In this document: piece after piece, positions 34,401 to 41,316 of the stretch
How positions within the stretch are numbered: the stretch's first letter is position 1
Layout of the letters: each line of letters opens with the position of its first letter
From: Opitutia bacterium UBA6410
GTDB taxonomy: Bacteria; Verrucomicrobiota; Verrucomicrobiia; Opitutales; Intestinicryptomonadaceae
NCBI GenBank assembly: GCA_002437405.1
Contig: DJPO01000056.1
Span: 1-55,426 of the forward strand
Length of the DNA stretch: 55,426 bases
Direction of reading: 5' to 3'
Notes under the pieces: generated by a model
What the model saw: the letters and a program-made list of their open reading frames with translations, nothing else
Databases searched by the model: none
What the model was told of the DNA's origin: nothing
Position numbers and translations under genes: made by a program

Positions 34401-35170
34401 ATTGTCGTGAGGGTTTCGTACTGCTTGAGCAGAACAACGCCCTTGGCGGGGTCGGTGACAGGTTCGGCGAGGACGAAGTGCGAGATGTTTTCCATCTTCA
34501 GCGCGTCCGCAACCGACAGGTCTTCGACTTTGTAGAAAAGATTTACAATTTCCTGGTCGGAGCTGTGCCCGAATGCGCGCAGCAAAGTCGTGATAAGGAA
34601 CTTGCGGCGGCGGCGGCGGCGGTCGATGTAGACGTAAAGAAGGTCGTTTTGGTCGAACTGGATTTCAACCCAAGTGCCGCGGTCGGGAATCAGGCGGAAA
34701 GAATAGAGCATCTTGTCCGAGCTGTGGAGAGTCTGCTCGAAGCAGATACCGGGGCTGCGGTGCAACTGGCTGACGACTACGCGTTCGGCTCCGTTTACGA
34801 TGAAGCTGCCGCTCTTGGTCATCATATTGATGTCGCCCATGAAAATTCTTTCGTCCTGCGTGCGGTCTTCCTCGCGCAGACGGAAAGTTACATGCAAAGC
34901 AACGGAATATGTCGCGCCTTCTTTAATGCATTCTACTTCGCTCATCTTCGGGGGAACGAGGTCGTAGGATACGTATTCGAGCTTGTGTTTGCCGTCGTAG
35001 CTTTCTATCGGGAAAATTTCGCTGAAAACTGCGTGCAGACCCACTTGCCTGCGCTTTGAGGGCGGAACGTCCATTTGAAGGAAGTCCACATAGGAATTGA
35101 GCTGGTTCTCAATGAGATTCGGAAGCGGTATCACTTCCTTCAATTTTCCAAAGTTCTTTCGCTCTGACAT
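31403..35170 (-). CDS. rpoB: DNA-directed RNA polymerase beta subunit
   Basis: Catalytic subunit with 1255 residues from the start I choose, MSERKNFGKLKEVIPLPNLI, where family homology begins. An in-frame ATG 17 codons upstream (35221) lies inside a perfect inverted repeat and adds residues unlike RpoB; I consider it spurious. No Shine-Dalgarno sequence precedes either. Hallmarks include the rifampicin region FMDQINPLSELTHKRRLSAL, GRICPIETPEGPNIGL, and the C-terminal GKAQYGGQRFGEMEVWALEAYGAA region. Several positions in the rifampicin cluster differ from E. coli (see findings). It is shorter than E. coli RpoB because lineage-specific inserts are absent. Confidence 0.98.
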   Translation of the reverse strand: MSERKNFGKLKEVIPLPNLIENQLNSYVDFLQMDVPPSKRRQVGLHAVFSEIFPIESYDGKHKLEYVSYDLVPPKMSEVECIKEGATYSVALHVTFRLREEDRTQDERIFMGDINMMTKSGSFIVNGAERVVVSQLHRSPGICFEQTLHSSDKMLYSFRLIPDRGTWVEIQFDQNDLLYVYIDRRRRRRKFLITTLLRAFGHSSDQEIVNLFYKVEDLSVADALKMENISHFVLAEPVTDPAKGVVLLKQYETLTTIAVQKFKAANIREFKVIDTTVDDGAIVRAIKKDKTKNEESALKYIYTQLRPGEPVTTENARALLRRTLRDPKRYDLGRVGRFKINQKLGLSTPLETRTLTSEDIVAGTKYLCKLKKGEGVIDDIDNLGSRRVRTVGELLANQCRMGLARTEKLIRERMNATDQNNDSLTPSRLVNTKVMTTVIRDFFARNQLSQFMDQINPLSELTHKRRLSALGQGGLSRERAGFEVRDVHPSHYGRICPIETPEGPNIGLINSLSCYARINEFGFIETPYRKVENGKVLDRIDYLSADDEEGLTVAQANSEIKDGKLVGRVTARKFDEVSEVDPSEVDYMDVSPKQLVSVAAGIIPFLEHDDANRALMGSNMQRQGVPLLKTQAPFVGTGIEGRVATDSRTVILSESDGKVASVDAKRIVVTPDGEMPKKVQGKLKSDPDKGIYVYELRKFMRSNACTCFTQKPVAKRGQVVNVGTVLADGAATEDGELALGKNVLVAFMPWNGYNFEDAILLSETLIKNDVFTSIHIEEYEVTARDTKLGPEEITRDIPNVGDDALKNLDRNGVIRVGAEVKPGDILVGKITPKSETELAPEEKLLRAIFGEKAADVKDTSLVVPSGVKGIIMDVKTTTKSERDNEKVSTSDIRRRTRKINEEHRAQTDKLRDDLTEALSNVLLGEKIPLDVRNSETGEVIIQANRKITKTLLRRLAAVSKNIDIDPSPVRIKIMEIVDNYQRRFDEIEKERARKVDSIENGEGSDQNVIKTVKVYIATKRKIQVGDKMAGRHGNKGIVARIVPEEDMPYLPDGTPVQICLNPMGVPSRMNVGQVLETHLGWACKQLGIKVATPIFDGISESKIREYLKATGMPESGKIRLIDGLTGEYFDQEIVVGYIYMMKLNHLVADKIHARAVGPYSLITQQPLGGKAQYGGQRFGEMEVWALEAYGAAYTLQELLTVKSDDVQGRTKIYEQLVKGDSSLQAGTPQSFNVLMKEMQGLCLNIKPENSDALNQ

Positions 35171-35562
35171 ATTTTTGGAGATGCTTTGTTGTTTGGATTC
35201 TTTAAAAATTTTGCGAAACATCGCTCCCGATTTTTTCTTTTGTACCTGCGTTGCACATAAAGTCGCAAAAACGCAATGTTCACCCGTGAAGACGCCATTG
35301 ATTGACGTGCAGATACACTAAAACTGTACCCGTTGGGCTGATTGCGGCAGGTTTTTTCGGTTGGCTAAATTCACCGACAAATAATCACCGATAAAACGCC
35401 ACCCCGATGTTTCGCAAAATTTTTAAAGAACTTAATTTTTTATCCCGCATTTTGCCGCTTCGGGATTTTTAAGCGGAAAAAGCGGACAGCCGCGAAGCCC
35501 CGTATTTTTCAGAGCTTCGCGGACTCTCCGCGAAAATTTTAATGTCGCAAAACCAAAGCCGA
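35171..35562 (-). other. Structured gap rplL-rpoB
   Basis: About 390 bases without a gene. From rplL onward the RNA would form UCGCGGA-GAG-UCCGCGA (35533-35517) and other stems such as GCGAAGC/GCUUCGC and AUCCCG/CGGGAU (35466-35442). Then comes the first arm of a 26-bp inverted repeat, a 181-base spacer and the second arm, followed by the rpoB start. In E. coli the same gap holds an attenuator and an RNase III site. Confidence 0.7.
35198..35430. repeat. Perfect 26-bp inverted repeat with 181-bp spacer upstream of rpoB
   Basis: The 26 bases at 35198-35223 are the exact reverse complement of 35405-35430; matching stops immediately outside and inside the arms. As RNA this would give an uninterrupted 26-pair duplex enclosing 181 bases, ending 27 bases before the likely rpoB start codon. 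No recombinase gene or insertion-sequence features lie nearby. Confidence 0.9.
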
Positions 35563-35940
35563 TTACTTGACTTCGACTTCTGCGCCTGCGTCCTTGAGCT
35601 TCTTTGCGAGCTCTTCGGCTTCCGCCTTGGAAACGCCTTCCTTGATGGCCTTCGGAGCGCCTTCGACGAGAGCCTTGGCTTCTGCCAAACCGAGCGAAGT
35701 GATGCCGCGAACTTCCTTAATGATGGCGATCTTCTTGGAAGCGTCAACTGCCTTGAGGATAACGTCGAACGAATCCTTTTCTTCAGCGGGAGCTGCCGCT
35801 GCGCCGCCAGCAACAACTGCTACGGGAGCTGCTGCGCTTACGCCCCACTTGTCTTCGAGCTCCTTAACGAGAGCTGCAATGTCGAGAACGGAAAGGCCGC
35901 TGAGCCATTCGATAACCTGATCTTTTGTGATGTCTGCCAT
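35563..35940 (-). CDS. rplL: Large ribosomal subunit protein bL12 (L7/L12)
   Basis: Stalk protein that recruits translation factors. It has 125 residues: the N-terminal dimerisation domain (KDQVIEWLSGLSVLDIAALVKELEDKWGVS as two helices), an Ala/Pro-rich hinge (about residues 36-54) and the C-terminal domain with KTSFDVIL-type EKDSFDVILKAV and GLAEAKALVEGAPKAIKEGVSK. AAAGGAG lies nine bases before the ATG, a strong site fitting its multi-copy demand. It is 177 bases after rplJ with hairpins between. Confidence 0.98.
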   Translation of the reverse strand: MADITKDQVIEWLSGLSVLDIAALVKELEDKWGVSAAAPVAVVAGGAAAAPAEEKDSFDVILKAVDASKKIAIIKEVRGITSLGLAEAKALVEGAPKAIKEGVSKAEAEELAKKLKDAGAEVEVK

Positions 35941-36117
35941 TTTTATTTTCTCCTTTGAACGCTTAGCATTCCGTTGGGAATATTTAAGGGGCGTCGCCCC
36001 CTAAGCTTGTCCTTTAGTTGTTTTTGTTTGCCGCGATACAGACGACAGATAAGTCCGCACGCGACGTAAATTTCGATTCAAAAGCGGGTCTACGCAACCC
36101 GCCGATAGAGTACTTGA

Positions 36118-36609
36118 CTACTCCGCCTTGCCTTCGAGCTTTTCCGCGTGCACGAAAAGTACGCGAACCATCTGCTTTGCGGGGGTCGAGAGCAGGGAGA
36201 GGAACTGGGCGCGGAGTTCGGGGAGCGAGGGGAGGCTGCCGAGGTGTTCGACTTCCGCCTTGTCCATTACTTTTTCGCCGAGCAAACCGAGCTTTACGGT
36301 TGCGTTTTCCCTGTCCTTAAAGAAGTTTACAACCGCCTTTGCAACAGCCGCCGCATCGTCGCCGCCGCTGATGATACCCGTCGGACCTTGGAGGATTTCC
36401 GAGAAGTCGGGGAGGTTGAGTTCTTTTGCCGCGAGGGCGATAATCGAGTTCTTTGCGATGTGGTATTGCGCGCCGACCGCTGCGAGAGCCTTGCGGAATT
36501 CGGCGACGTTAGCAACCGTAACGCCCGTGAAGTTTACAAAGAAAACGTGTTCGGACGCTCCGAGTGTCGCGCGGGCTTCGTCGAGAAGATATTTCTTTTC
36601 TGGTCTCAT
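36118..36609 (-). CDS. rplJ: Large ribosomal subunit protein uL10
   Basis: Stalk base protein carrying the L12 dimers. It has 163 residues with MRPEKKYLLDEARATLGASE, FVNFTGVTVANVAEFRKAL and QYHIAKNSIIALAAKEL, then a C-terminal helix that would bind L12. It lies 18 bases after rplA. In E. coli the L10-L12 complex represses this operon. Confidence 0.97.
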   Translation of the reverse strand: MRPEKKYLLDEARATLGASEHVFFVNFTGVTVANVAEFRKALAAVGAQYHIAKNSIIALAAKELNLPDFSEILQGPTGIISGGDDAAAVAKAVVNFFKDRENATVKLGLLGEKVMDKAEVEHLGSLPSLPELRAQFLSLLSTPAKQMVRVLFVHAEKLEGKAE

Positions 36610-36627
36610 TGTAATATTTCTCCTCCC

Positions 36628-37314
36628 TTATTCGGCAACTTCGCTGAGGGCGACTTTTACGCCCGGGCTCATTGTCGAGCTGATTGTTATGGAGTTGATG
36701 AACTTGCCCTTAATCATTTCGGGACGTGTCGCCGCGACGCTCGCGAGAGCCGCTTTCGCGTTTTCGAGGAGCTTGTCGTTGGCGAAGCTGCGCTTGCCGA
36801 CTACGACGGAAAGGTTTGCGGTTTTGTCCATCTTGTATTCTACGCGGCCGCCCTTGACTTCCTTGATTGCGGCTTCGACTTCGTCGGTAACAGTGCCGCT
36901 CTTGGGATTGGGCATGAGGCCTCTGGGGCCGAGGATACGCGCGAGCTTGCGGACTTCCTTCATTGCGGAAGTTGTAGCTACGGCAACGTCGAATTCCATC
37001 CAGCCGCCTTCGATTTCCTTGATGAGGTCTTCGAGACCCGCTTTGTCTGCGCCCGCTGCGAGTGCGGAATCGGCGTGGTCGGTGAAGACAATCACGCGGA
37101 CTTTTTTGCCGCTACCGTTGGGCAGACGTACCGTGCCGCGAACCATTTGGTTGCTCTGCTTGGGGTCTACGTTGAGTTTGAACGAGAGCTCGACGGTTTC
37201 GTCGAAGCCCGCTTTCGGCATAGCCTGAAGGGTCGCTACTGCGTCGGCGAGAGTTGCCGGCGTCTGGGCGAGGGCTTCGGCGGCCTTCTTGTATCTTTTG
37301 CTTCTTTTAACCAT
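36628..37314 (-). CDS. rplA: Large ribosomal subunit protein uL1
   Basis: Mobile L1-stalk protein that guides deacylated tRNA out; also a known translational repressor. It has 228 residues starting MVKRSKRYKKAAEAL, with KLNVDPKQSNQMVRGTVRLPNGSGK and ILGPRGLMPNPKSGTVT, the central L1 signature. A 147-bp gap with a hairpin separates it from rplK; no clear Shine-Dalgarno lies close to the ATG. Confidence 0.98.
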   Translation of the reverse strand: MVKRSKRYKKAAEALAQTPATLADAVATLQAMPKAGFDETVELSFKLNVDPKQSNQMVRGTVRLPNGSGKKVRVIVFTDHADSALAAGADKAGLEDLIKEIEGGWMEFDVAVATTSAMKEVRKLARILGPRGLMPNPKSGTVTDEVEAAIKEVKGGRVEYKMDKTANLSVVVGKRSFANDKLLENAKAALASVAATRPEMIKGKFINSITISSTMSPGVKVALSEVAE

Positions 37315-37421
37315 TTTGACTTGTTTTGTTGTCTCCTGCTTTTATGCAGTGCGGTTTTTGTTGTTCGGGGAATTTTTTCAAAAACTCCCGTAAAAAAATG
37401 CATTCTTTATAAAACGGGAAA

Positions 37422-37451
37422 TTCGGCAACGCATTTTTGCGCGCTGCCGAA
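37422..37451 (-). terminator. Strong hairpin between rplK and rplA
   Basis: Eleven base bases after the rplK stop the minus strand forms TTCGGCAGCGC pairing with GCGTTGCCGAA (11 pairs with one G-U) around an eight-base loop, followed by TTTCCCGTTTT. The broken U-run suggests partial termination or 3'-end protection; it could uncouple rplK from rplA-rplJ-rplL. Confidence 0.55.
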
Positions 37452-37461
37452 GTCCGAAAGA

Positions 37462-37887
37462 TTAGCCAATAACTTCAATGCCCATCGAACGAGCCGTGCC
37501 TTCGATGATTTTGCAGGCGGCTTCGAGCTTGTCGGCGTTGAGGTCCTTTTCCTTAATCTTTACGATTTCCTTGATTTGCGCCTTGGTTACCTTGCCGACC
37601 TTGTCGACATTGGGCTTTGCGCTCGCGGTTGCGACGCCCGCCGCTTTCTTGAGCAGGACTGCCGCCGGCGGCGACTTGAGAATGAACGTAAAGGACTTGT
37701 CCTGATAGACAGAAATGATAACGGGCAAGACCATACCTGCCTGATCCTTCGTGCGGGCGTTGAATTCTTTGCAGAATCCCATGATGTTTACGCCTGCCGC
37801 ACCGAGTGCGGGGCCTACCGGCGGCGCAGGATTGGCGGCACCGGCGGGGAGCTGCAACTTGATTTGTTTTACTACTTTCTTTGCCAT
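37462..37887 (-). CDS. rplK: Large ribosomal subunit protein uL11
   Basis: GTPase-centre protein binding 23S rRNA with L10. It has 141 residues with VVKQIKLQLPAGAANPAPPVGPALGAAGVNI, the proline-rich N-terminal switch, then FCKEFNARTKDQAG and the C-terminal RNA-binding domain ending GTARSMGIEVIG. AGGA nine bases before the ATG serves as ribosome-binding site. It follows nusG. Confidence 0.98.
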   Translation of the reverse strand: MAKKVVKQIKLQLPAGAANPAPPVGPALGAAGVNIMGFCKEFNARTKDQAGMVLPVIISVYQDKSFTFILKSPPAAVLLKKAAGVATASAKPNVDKVGKVTKAQIKEIVKIKEKDLNADKLEAACKIIEGTARSMGIEVIG

Positions 37888-37952
37888 TTTTGTTTTTCCT
37901 AAGAATTATTTTTGCGCTTGAGGCTGTGCGTAAATTTTCGTGCGTAAAAAAT

Positions 37953-38540
37953 TTATTTGGAGGATTCCTCCGCTCTCGAGACCTGCCAGTATTCCAGCTC
38001 GACGGGCGTAAGTCTGCCGAATATCGAAACGCTGACTTTGAGTTTTCCCTTTTCGGGGTCGATTTCGTCGATTTTCCCGACCAAGCTGACGAAGGGGCCG
38101 TCGTTGATTTTGACGTTTTCGCCGACCATAAAGGAAACCTTCGGCTTTTCCGTGTCCTTGGACTGGCTGATTTGCTCGAAAATTCTGTCGACTTCCGCCT
38201 TTTTCAAGGCAATCGGGCGGTCGCCGCCCATAAAATTGATGATTCCGTTGATTCCGCGGACGAAGTACCACGGTTTTTCCAAAAAGTTTTCGTCGTCGTC
38301 GTAGAGTTTTACGCGGACGAAGATGTAGCCAGGGTAGAGATTGCGCGTATTGACGCGCTTTTTGCCGTTCTTGATTTCGGATACCGTCTCGGTGGGCAGG
38401 AGAATGTCTTCCTTCGAGATGTATTCGCCCATATCTTCGATATCTATCTGACGCTTGAGCGATTCGACGGCTTTCTTTTCCATATTGGAACGCGTTTGAA
38501 CCGCGTACCATTTACGATTGTCGCTTACTTCGGAATCCAT
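37953..38540 (-). CDS. nusG: Transcription termination/antitermination factor NusG
   Basis: RNA-polymerase processivity factor linking transcription to Rho and to the ribosome. It has 195 residues: the NGN domain (KWYAVQTRSNMEKKAVESLK near residue 10; LYPGYIFVRVKLYDDD and WYFVRGINGIINFMGG) and a KOW domain near residues 140-190 (FMVGENVKINDGPFVSLVGKIDEI). It overlaps neither neighbour; secE ends two bases upstream. Confidence 0.97.
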   Translation of the reverse strand: MDSEVSDNRKWYAVQTRSNMEKKAVESLKRQIDIEDMGEYISKEDILLPTETVSEIKNGKKRVNTRNLYPGYIFVRVKLYDDDENFLEKPWYFVRGINGIINFMGGDRPIALKKAEVDRIFEQISQSKDTEKPKVSFMVGENVKINDGPFVSLVGKIDEIDPEKGKLKVSVSIFGRLTPVELEYWQVSRAEESSK

Positions 38541-38542
38541 AA

Positions 38543-38755
38543 TTATTTTCCGCCCCTTACCAGCGAGGTCAACAAATCGACTACGTTATATATGGAGAAG
38601 TCTGCGAGGCTTACGAATATGCCAAGCAAACCAATCGCAACAAACACAACAAGCACCGAATTTCCGAGTTCGGCGCGTGTCGGCCACGCGGCTTTTTTAA
38701 GCTCCGTGGCGGTCTCATGATATAATTGTCTGGCTTTGCGGAATGGATTTGTCAT
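38543..38755 (-). CDS. secE: Preprotein translocase subunit SecE
   Basis: Clamp subunit of the Sec channel. It has 70 residues, the usual size of the short single-helix form. The N-terminal amphipathic segment (RKARQLYHETATELKKAAWPTRAEL, with the conserved KKxxWPTR) is followed by one membrane helix (VLVVFVAIGLLGIFVSLADF). It is located between tRNA-Trp and nusG, the standard place. Confidence 0.96.
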   Translation of the reverse strand: MTNPFRKARQLYHETATELKKAAWPTRAELGNSVLVVFVAIGLLGIFVSLADFSIYNVVDLLTSLVRGGK

Positions 38756-38841
38756 TTTTTGTCTGCGATTGCCGCTTTGACGAAGCTTTTTATTGCCTTC
38801 GTACTCTTCGCCCCGCTTGCGCGCGGCGGGTTAAAGAACAA

Positions 38842-38914
38842 CAGGGGCTGAGGGACTCGAACCCCCAACACGCGGTTTTGGAGACCGCTGCTCTACCAAT
38901 TGAACTAAACCCCT
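38842..38914 (-). tRNA. tRNA-Trp (CCA)
   Basis: 73 bases fold as a cloverleaf. The acceptor stem is AGGGGTT/AGCCCCT, the T-arm contains GGTTCGAGTCC, and the anticodon stem GCGGT/ACCGC closes the loop CTCCAAA with anticodon CCA. The discriminator base is G, and the 3' CCA is not encoded. It lies between the tuf terminator and secE. An A/T-rich block with TTGACT and TATAAA just upstream may be its promoter, but the spacing (14 bp) is short. Confidence 0.95.
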
Positions 38915-38999
38915 ATTTATAAAAATTGTTGCGTTTTATACTATATCGCGTTCCAGTCAAGAAAAATTTTTCGGAATTGCGATTTCGTTAGACGCCAAA

Positions 39000-39026
39000 G
39001 CCAGAAGGGCGTTTTGCCCTTCTGGC
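39000..39026 (-). terminator. Terminator after tuf
   Basis: A perfect 11-pair stem (GCCAGAAGGGC with GCCCTTCTGGC) around a five-base loop, followed by TTTGG, lies 20 bases after the tuf stop. The stem is very stable although the U-run is short. Confidence 0.8.
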
Positions 39027-39046
39027 GAATGTCTCAATTCGTGAAA

Positions 39047-40237
39047 CTAAGCGATGATTTCCGAGATACGACCCGCGCCGATGGTGCGGCCGCCTTCACG
39101 GATTGCGAAACGCTGACCTTTTTCCATAGCAATCGGCTTCTGGAGCTCGATTTCGATGGAGAGGTTGTCGCCCGGCATAACCATTTCGGTGCCTTCGGGG
39201 AGTTTGCAGACGCCGGTGACGTCGGCAGTGCCGAAGAAGAATTGCGGACGATAGTTCGAGAAGAACGGAGTGTGGCGGCCACCTTCGTCCTTAGTGAGGA
39301 CGTAGATTTCAGCCTTAGCCTTGGTGTGGGGAGTGATCGAACCAGGCTTTGCGAGAACCTGGCCGCGCTGGATTTGGTTCTTTTCGATACCACGGAGGAG
39401 CAAGCCGACGTTGTCGCCCGCCTGACCTTGGTCGAGGAGCTTGCGGAACATTTCAACGCCAGTTACGGTCGTCTTGAGCGTTTCGCCCATACCGATGATT
39501 TCGACTTCGTCGCCAACCTTGACAACGCCGCGTTCGATACGGCCAGTAGCAACTGTACCACGACCAGTGATCGAGAACACGTCTTCGATGCTCATCATGA
39601 AAGGCTTGTCGATCGGGCGCTGGGGTTCGGGAATTTCGGAGTCGATAGCGTCCATGAGCTGGTCGATGGACTTTACGCCGAATTCGGTGCCTTCGAGTGC
39701 GCCGAGAGCCGAGCCGTGAATGATCTTGATTTCGTCGCCCTTGTAGTTGTACTTGTTGAGCAAGTCGCGAACTTCCATTTCAACGAGTTCGAGCAGTTCC
39801 TTGTCGTCGACGAGGTCGCACTTGTTGAGGAACACTACGATTTGCGGTACGCCGACCTGACGTGCGAGCAGAATGTGTTCGCGGGTCTGGGGCATCGGGC
39901 CGTCTGCAGCGGAAACTACGAGGATTGCGCCGTCCATCTGGGCAGCACCCGTAATCATGTTCTTAACGAAGTCCGCGTGGCCGGGGCAGTCAACGTGCGC
40001 GTAGTGGCGGGTGGGAGTTTCGTATTCGACGTGAGCGACTGCGATTGTAACCGTCTTGGTTGCGTCGCGAACAGTGCCGCCCTTAGCAATGTCCTGATAG
40101 GACTTAAATTGAGCCAGGCCCTTGTCCGACTGAACCTTCAGGATTGCGGTCGTGAGAGTAGTCTTACCGTGGTCGATGTGACCGATGGTGCCGACGTTTA
40201 CGTGTGGTTTCGTTCTGACGAATGATTCTTTCGACAT
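39047..40237 (-). CDS. tuf: Elongation factor Tu
   Basis: Delivers aminoacyl-tRNA to the ribosome. It has 396 residues from MSKESFVRTKPHVNVGTIGH. The frame stays open upstream into the tRNA-Thr gene, so this ATG is the right start. G-motifs are GHIDHGKT, DCPGHADF and NKCDLVDD. The C-terminal domains carry GIEKNQIQRGQVLAKPGS, and the protein ends GRTIGAGRISEIIA. Residues around the kirromycin site look canonical. The gene is flanked by tRNA-Thr upstream and tRNA-Trp downstream, a very old arrangement. A second tuf copy, if any, is outside the window. Confidence 0.98.
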   Translation of the reverse strand: MSKESFVRTKPHVNVGTIGHIDHGKTTLTTAILKVQSDKGLAQFKSYQDIAKGGTVRDATKTVTIAVAHVEYETPTRHYAHVDCPGHADFVKNMITGAAQMDGAILVVSAADGPMPQTREHILLARQVGVPQIVVFLNKCDLVDDKELLELVEMEVRDLLNKYNYKGDEIKIIHGSALGALEGTEFGVKSIDQLMDAIDSEIPEPQRPIDKPFMMSIEDVFSITGRGTVATGRIERGVVKVGDEVEIIGMGETLKTTVTGVEMFRKLLDQGQAGDNVGLLLRGIEKNQIQRGQVLAKPGSITPHTKAKAEIYVLTKDEGGRHTPFFSNYRPQFFFGTADVTGVCKLPEGTEMVMPGDNLSIEIELQKPIAMEKGQRFAIREGGRTIGAGRISEIIA

Positions 40238-40288
40238 GGTTCTTTCGGTTTTCTTTTGATAGGTTTTGTTGATGACTTTATTCGGGCG

Positions 40289-40361
40289 AGCCCCAGAGCG
40301 GATTTGAACCGCCGACCCCGTCCTTACCAAGGACGTGCTCTACCTACTGAGCTACCGGGGC
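40289..40361 (-). tRNA. tRNA-Thr (GGT)
   Basis: 73 bases form a cloverleaf. The acceptor is GCCCCGG/CTGGGGC, the D-arm contains AGCTCAGTAGGTAGAGC, and the anticodon stem CGTCC/GGACG closes the loop TTGGTAA with anticodon GGT. The T-arm contains GGTTCAAATCC. The discriminator base is T, and CCA is not encoded. It lies 51 bases upstream of tuf and is probably processed from the tuf transcript. Confidence 0.95.
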
Positions 40362-40409
40362 GATGCCGAATAAAAGCCGCCAGTTATCTGGCGTTTTTAA
40401 TTGAAAGTT

Positions 40410-40443
40410 ATTGACGATGTATTTTCTTTCTTTGCGCGTCAAT
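40410..40443. promoter_or_regulatory. ATTGACG/CGTCAAT inverted repeat in the tRNA-Thr/tuf - DUF2284 divergent region
   Basis: ATTGACG (40410-40416) and its exact complement CGTCAAT (40437-40443) flank 20 bases. On the minus strand the distal arm provides TTGACG as a -35 box with TACATC 15 bases on, a possible tRNA-Thr/tuf promoter, which would place the second arm near the transcription start. It could be an operator or just paired promoter boxes. Confidence 0.35.
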
Positions 40444-40550
40444 CTTTTTTTTATAATTTTTTTTACATTTTTTCGGGCTGCCAAGCGGGGTTGGCTGCGG
40501 CAAAGAAAAATTCCTTGCGCGGATTCGTATTTTCGCTACTTCGTGGGAAT

Positions 40551-41120
40551 ATGAAAATCGGGAAGGCTGACGTTGAAATTCGGCGGACGAACATGGGGCG
40601 TCTCGCGGCGGATTTTTACGACGCTGAAAAATTTCTGCCTCTTTGCCGCGCGTGTCCGAATTTCGGGAAAATGTATTCCTGCCCTCCGTTTGAATCAGTC
40701 CCTGCAGTCTTTTCGGACGCAAAGGCAAAATGCACTCTCCTGCTCGCCGAAGTTTCCACGGCGGATTTCGCGCGGCGCGACGGAGAGGGAGTTGCGGAAT
40801 TTACAAAAAGAATCTCCGACTGCGTGCGCGGGGATTTCGACAAATACCTGCTCTCGGAGGAAGCAACCGAGTCCGCGCGCAGACTCGCGTTTTTTGCGGG
40901 CTCGTGCGCGAACTGCCCGATTGTACCCTGCCCGCGTGGCGCAAAGAAAAAATGCCCGCGCCCAGACTTTTTGCGCCCGTCGCTCGAAGCGTACGGATTC
41001 GACGTTGCGGGGATTATCCGCGAATTCTTCGGCAGGACGCTCGAGTGGGCGGCAAAAGAAAAACCTCCGCAAACATTGCGGCTCTTGGCGGCGATTGCGG
41101 AGCTTCCGCGAGTATCGTAA
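40551..41120 (+). CDS. DUF2284 family predicted metal-binding protein
   Basis: A soluble protein of 189 residues. It has the cysteine layout of the DUF2284 family: LCRACPNFGKMYSCPPF near residues 31-47 and GSCANCPIVPCPRGAKKKCPRP near 117-138, then SLEAYGFDVAGIIREFFG. The cysteines are expected to bind iron-sulfur or other metal; no reaction is established for the family that I can cite. I chose the ATG at 40551, preceded by GTGGGAAT, over an upstream in-frame start that would add 50 non-homologous residues. It is divergent from tRNA-Thr/tuf and convergent with the esterase operon. Confidence 0.85.
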   Translation: MKIGKADVEIRRTNMGRLAADFYDAEKFLPLCRACPNFGKMYSCPPFESVPAVFSDAKAKCTLLLAEVSTADFARRDGEGVAEFTKRISDCVRGDFDKYLLSEEATESARRLAFFAGSCANCPIVPCPRGAKKKCPRPDFLRPSLEAYGFDVAGIIREFFGRTLEWAAKEKPPQTLRLLAAIAELPRVS

Positions 41121-41170
41121 GCGGGAGTCCGCCAAACTTGCGGTGCGCCCCGCGAAGCTCCAATCCGAAG

Positions 41171-41210
41171 CGAACAAAAAAGGCAACCCGAGTTTCGGAT
41201 TGCCTTTTTA
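41171..41210. terminator. Bidirectional terminator between DUF2284 gene and esterase operon
   Basis: AAAAAGGCAA-C-CCG pairs with CGG-A-TTGCCTTTTT around AGTTT. Poly-A on one side and poly-T on the other make it functional for both converging transcripts. The surrounding gap (41121-41316) has no other feature. Confidence 0.85.
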
Positions 41211-41316
41211 TTTTTTGCGTATTGCGCGGTTCTACCGTTTACGCGAACCGCAACCGCGTTTTGTGCCGCGCGTTTTTGCGCGTTGCGATTTTTTGCTCAA
41301 CGCGGGCGCGTTGGCG

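Noticed and set aside
35171..35221. Upstream ATG giving rpoB 17 extra residues
   Set aside because: The extra codons come from one arm of the inverted repeat and do not resemble RpoB N termini; MSERKNFGKL fits the family start.
35198..35430. Inverted repeat as ends of an insertion sequence or attachment site
   Set aside because: The 181-bp interior has no transposase or other gene, no target duplication is seen outside the arms, and no recombinase is nearby.
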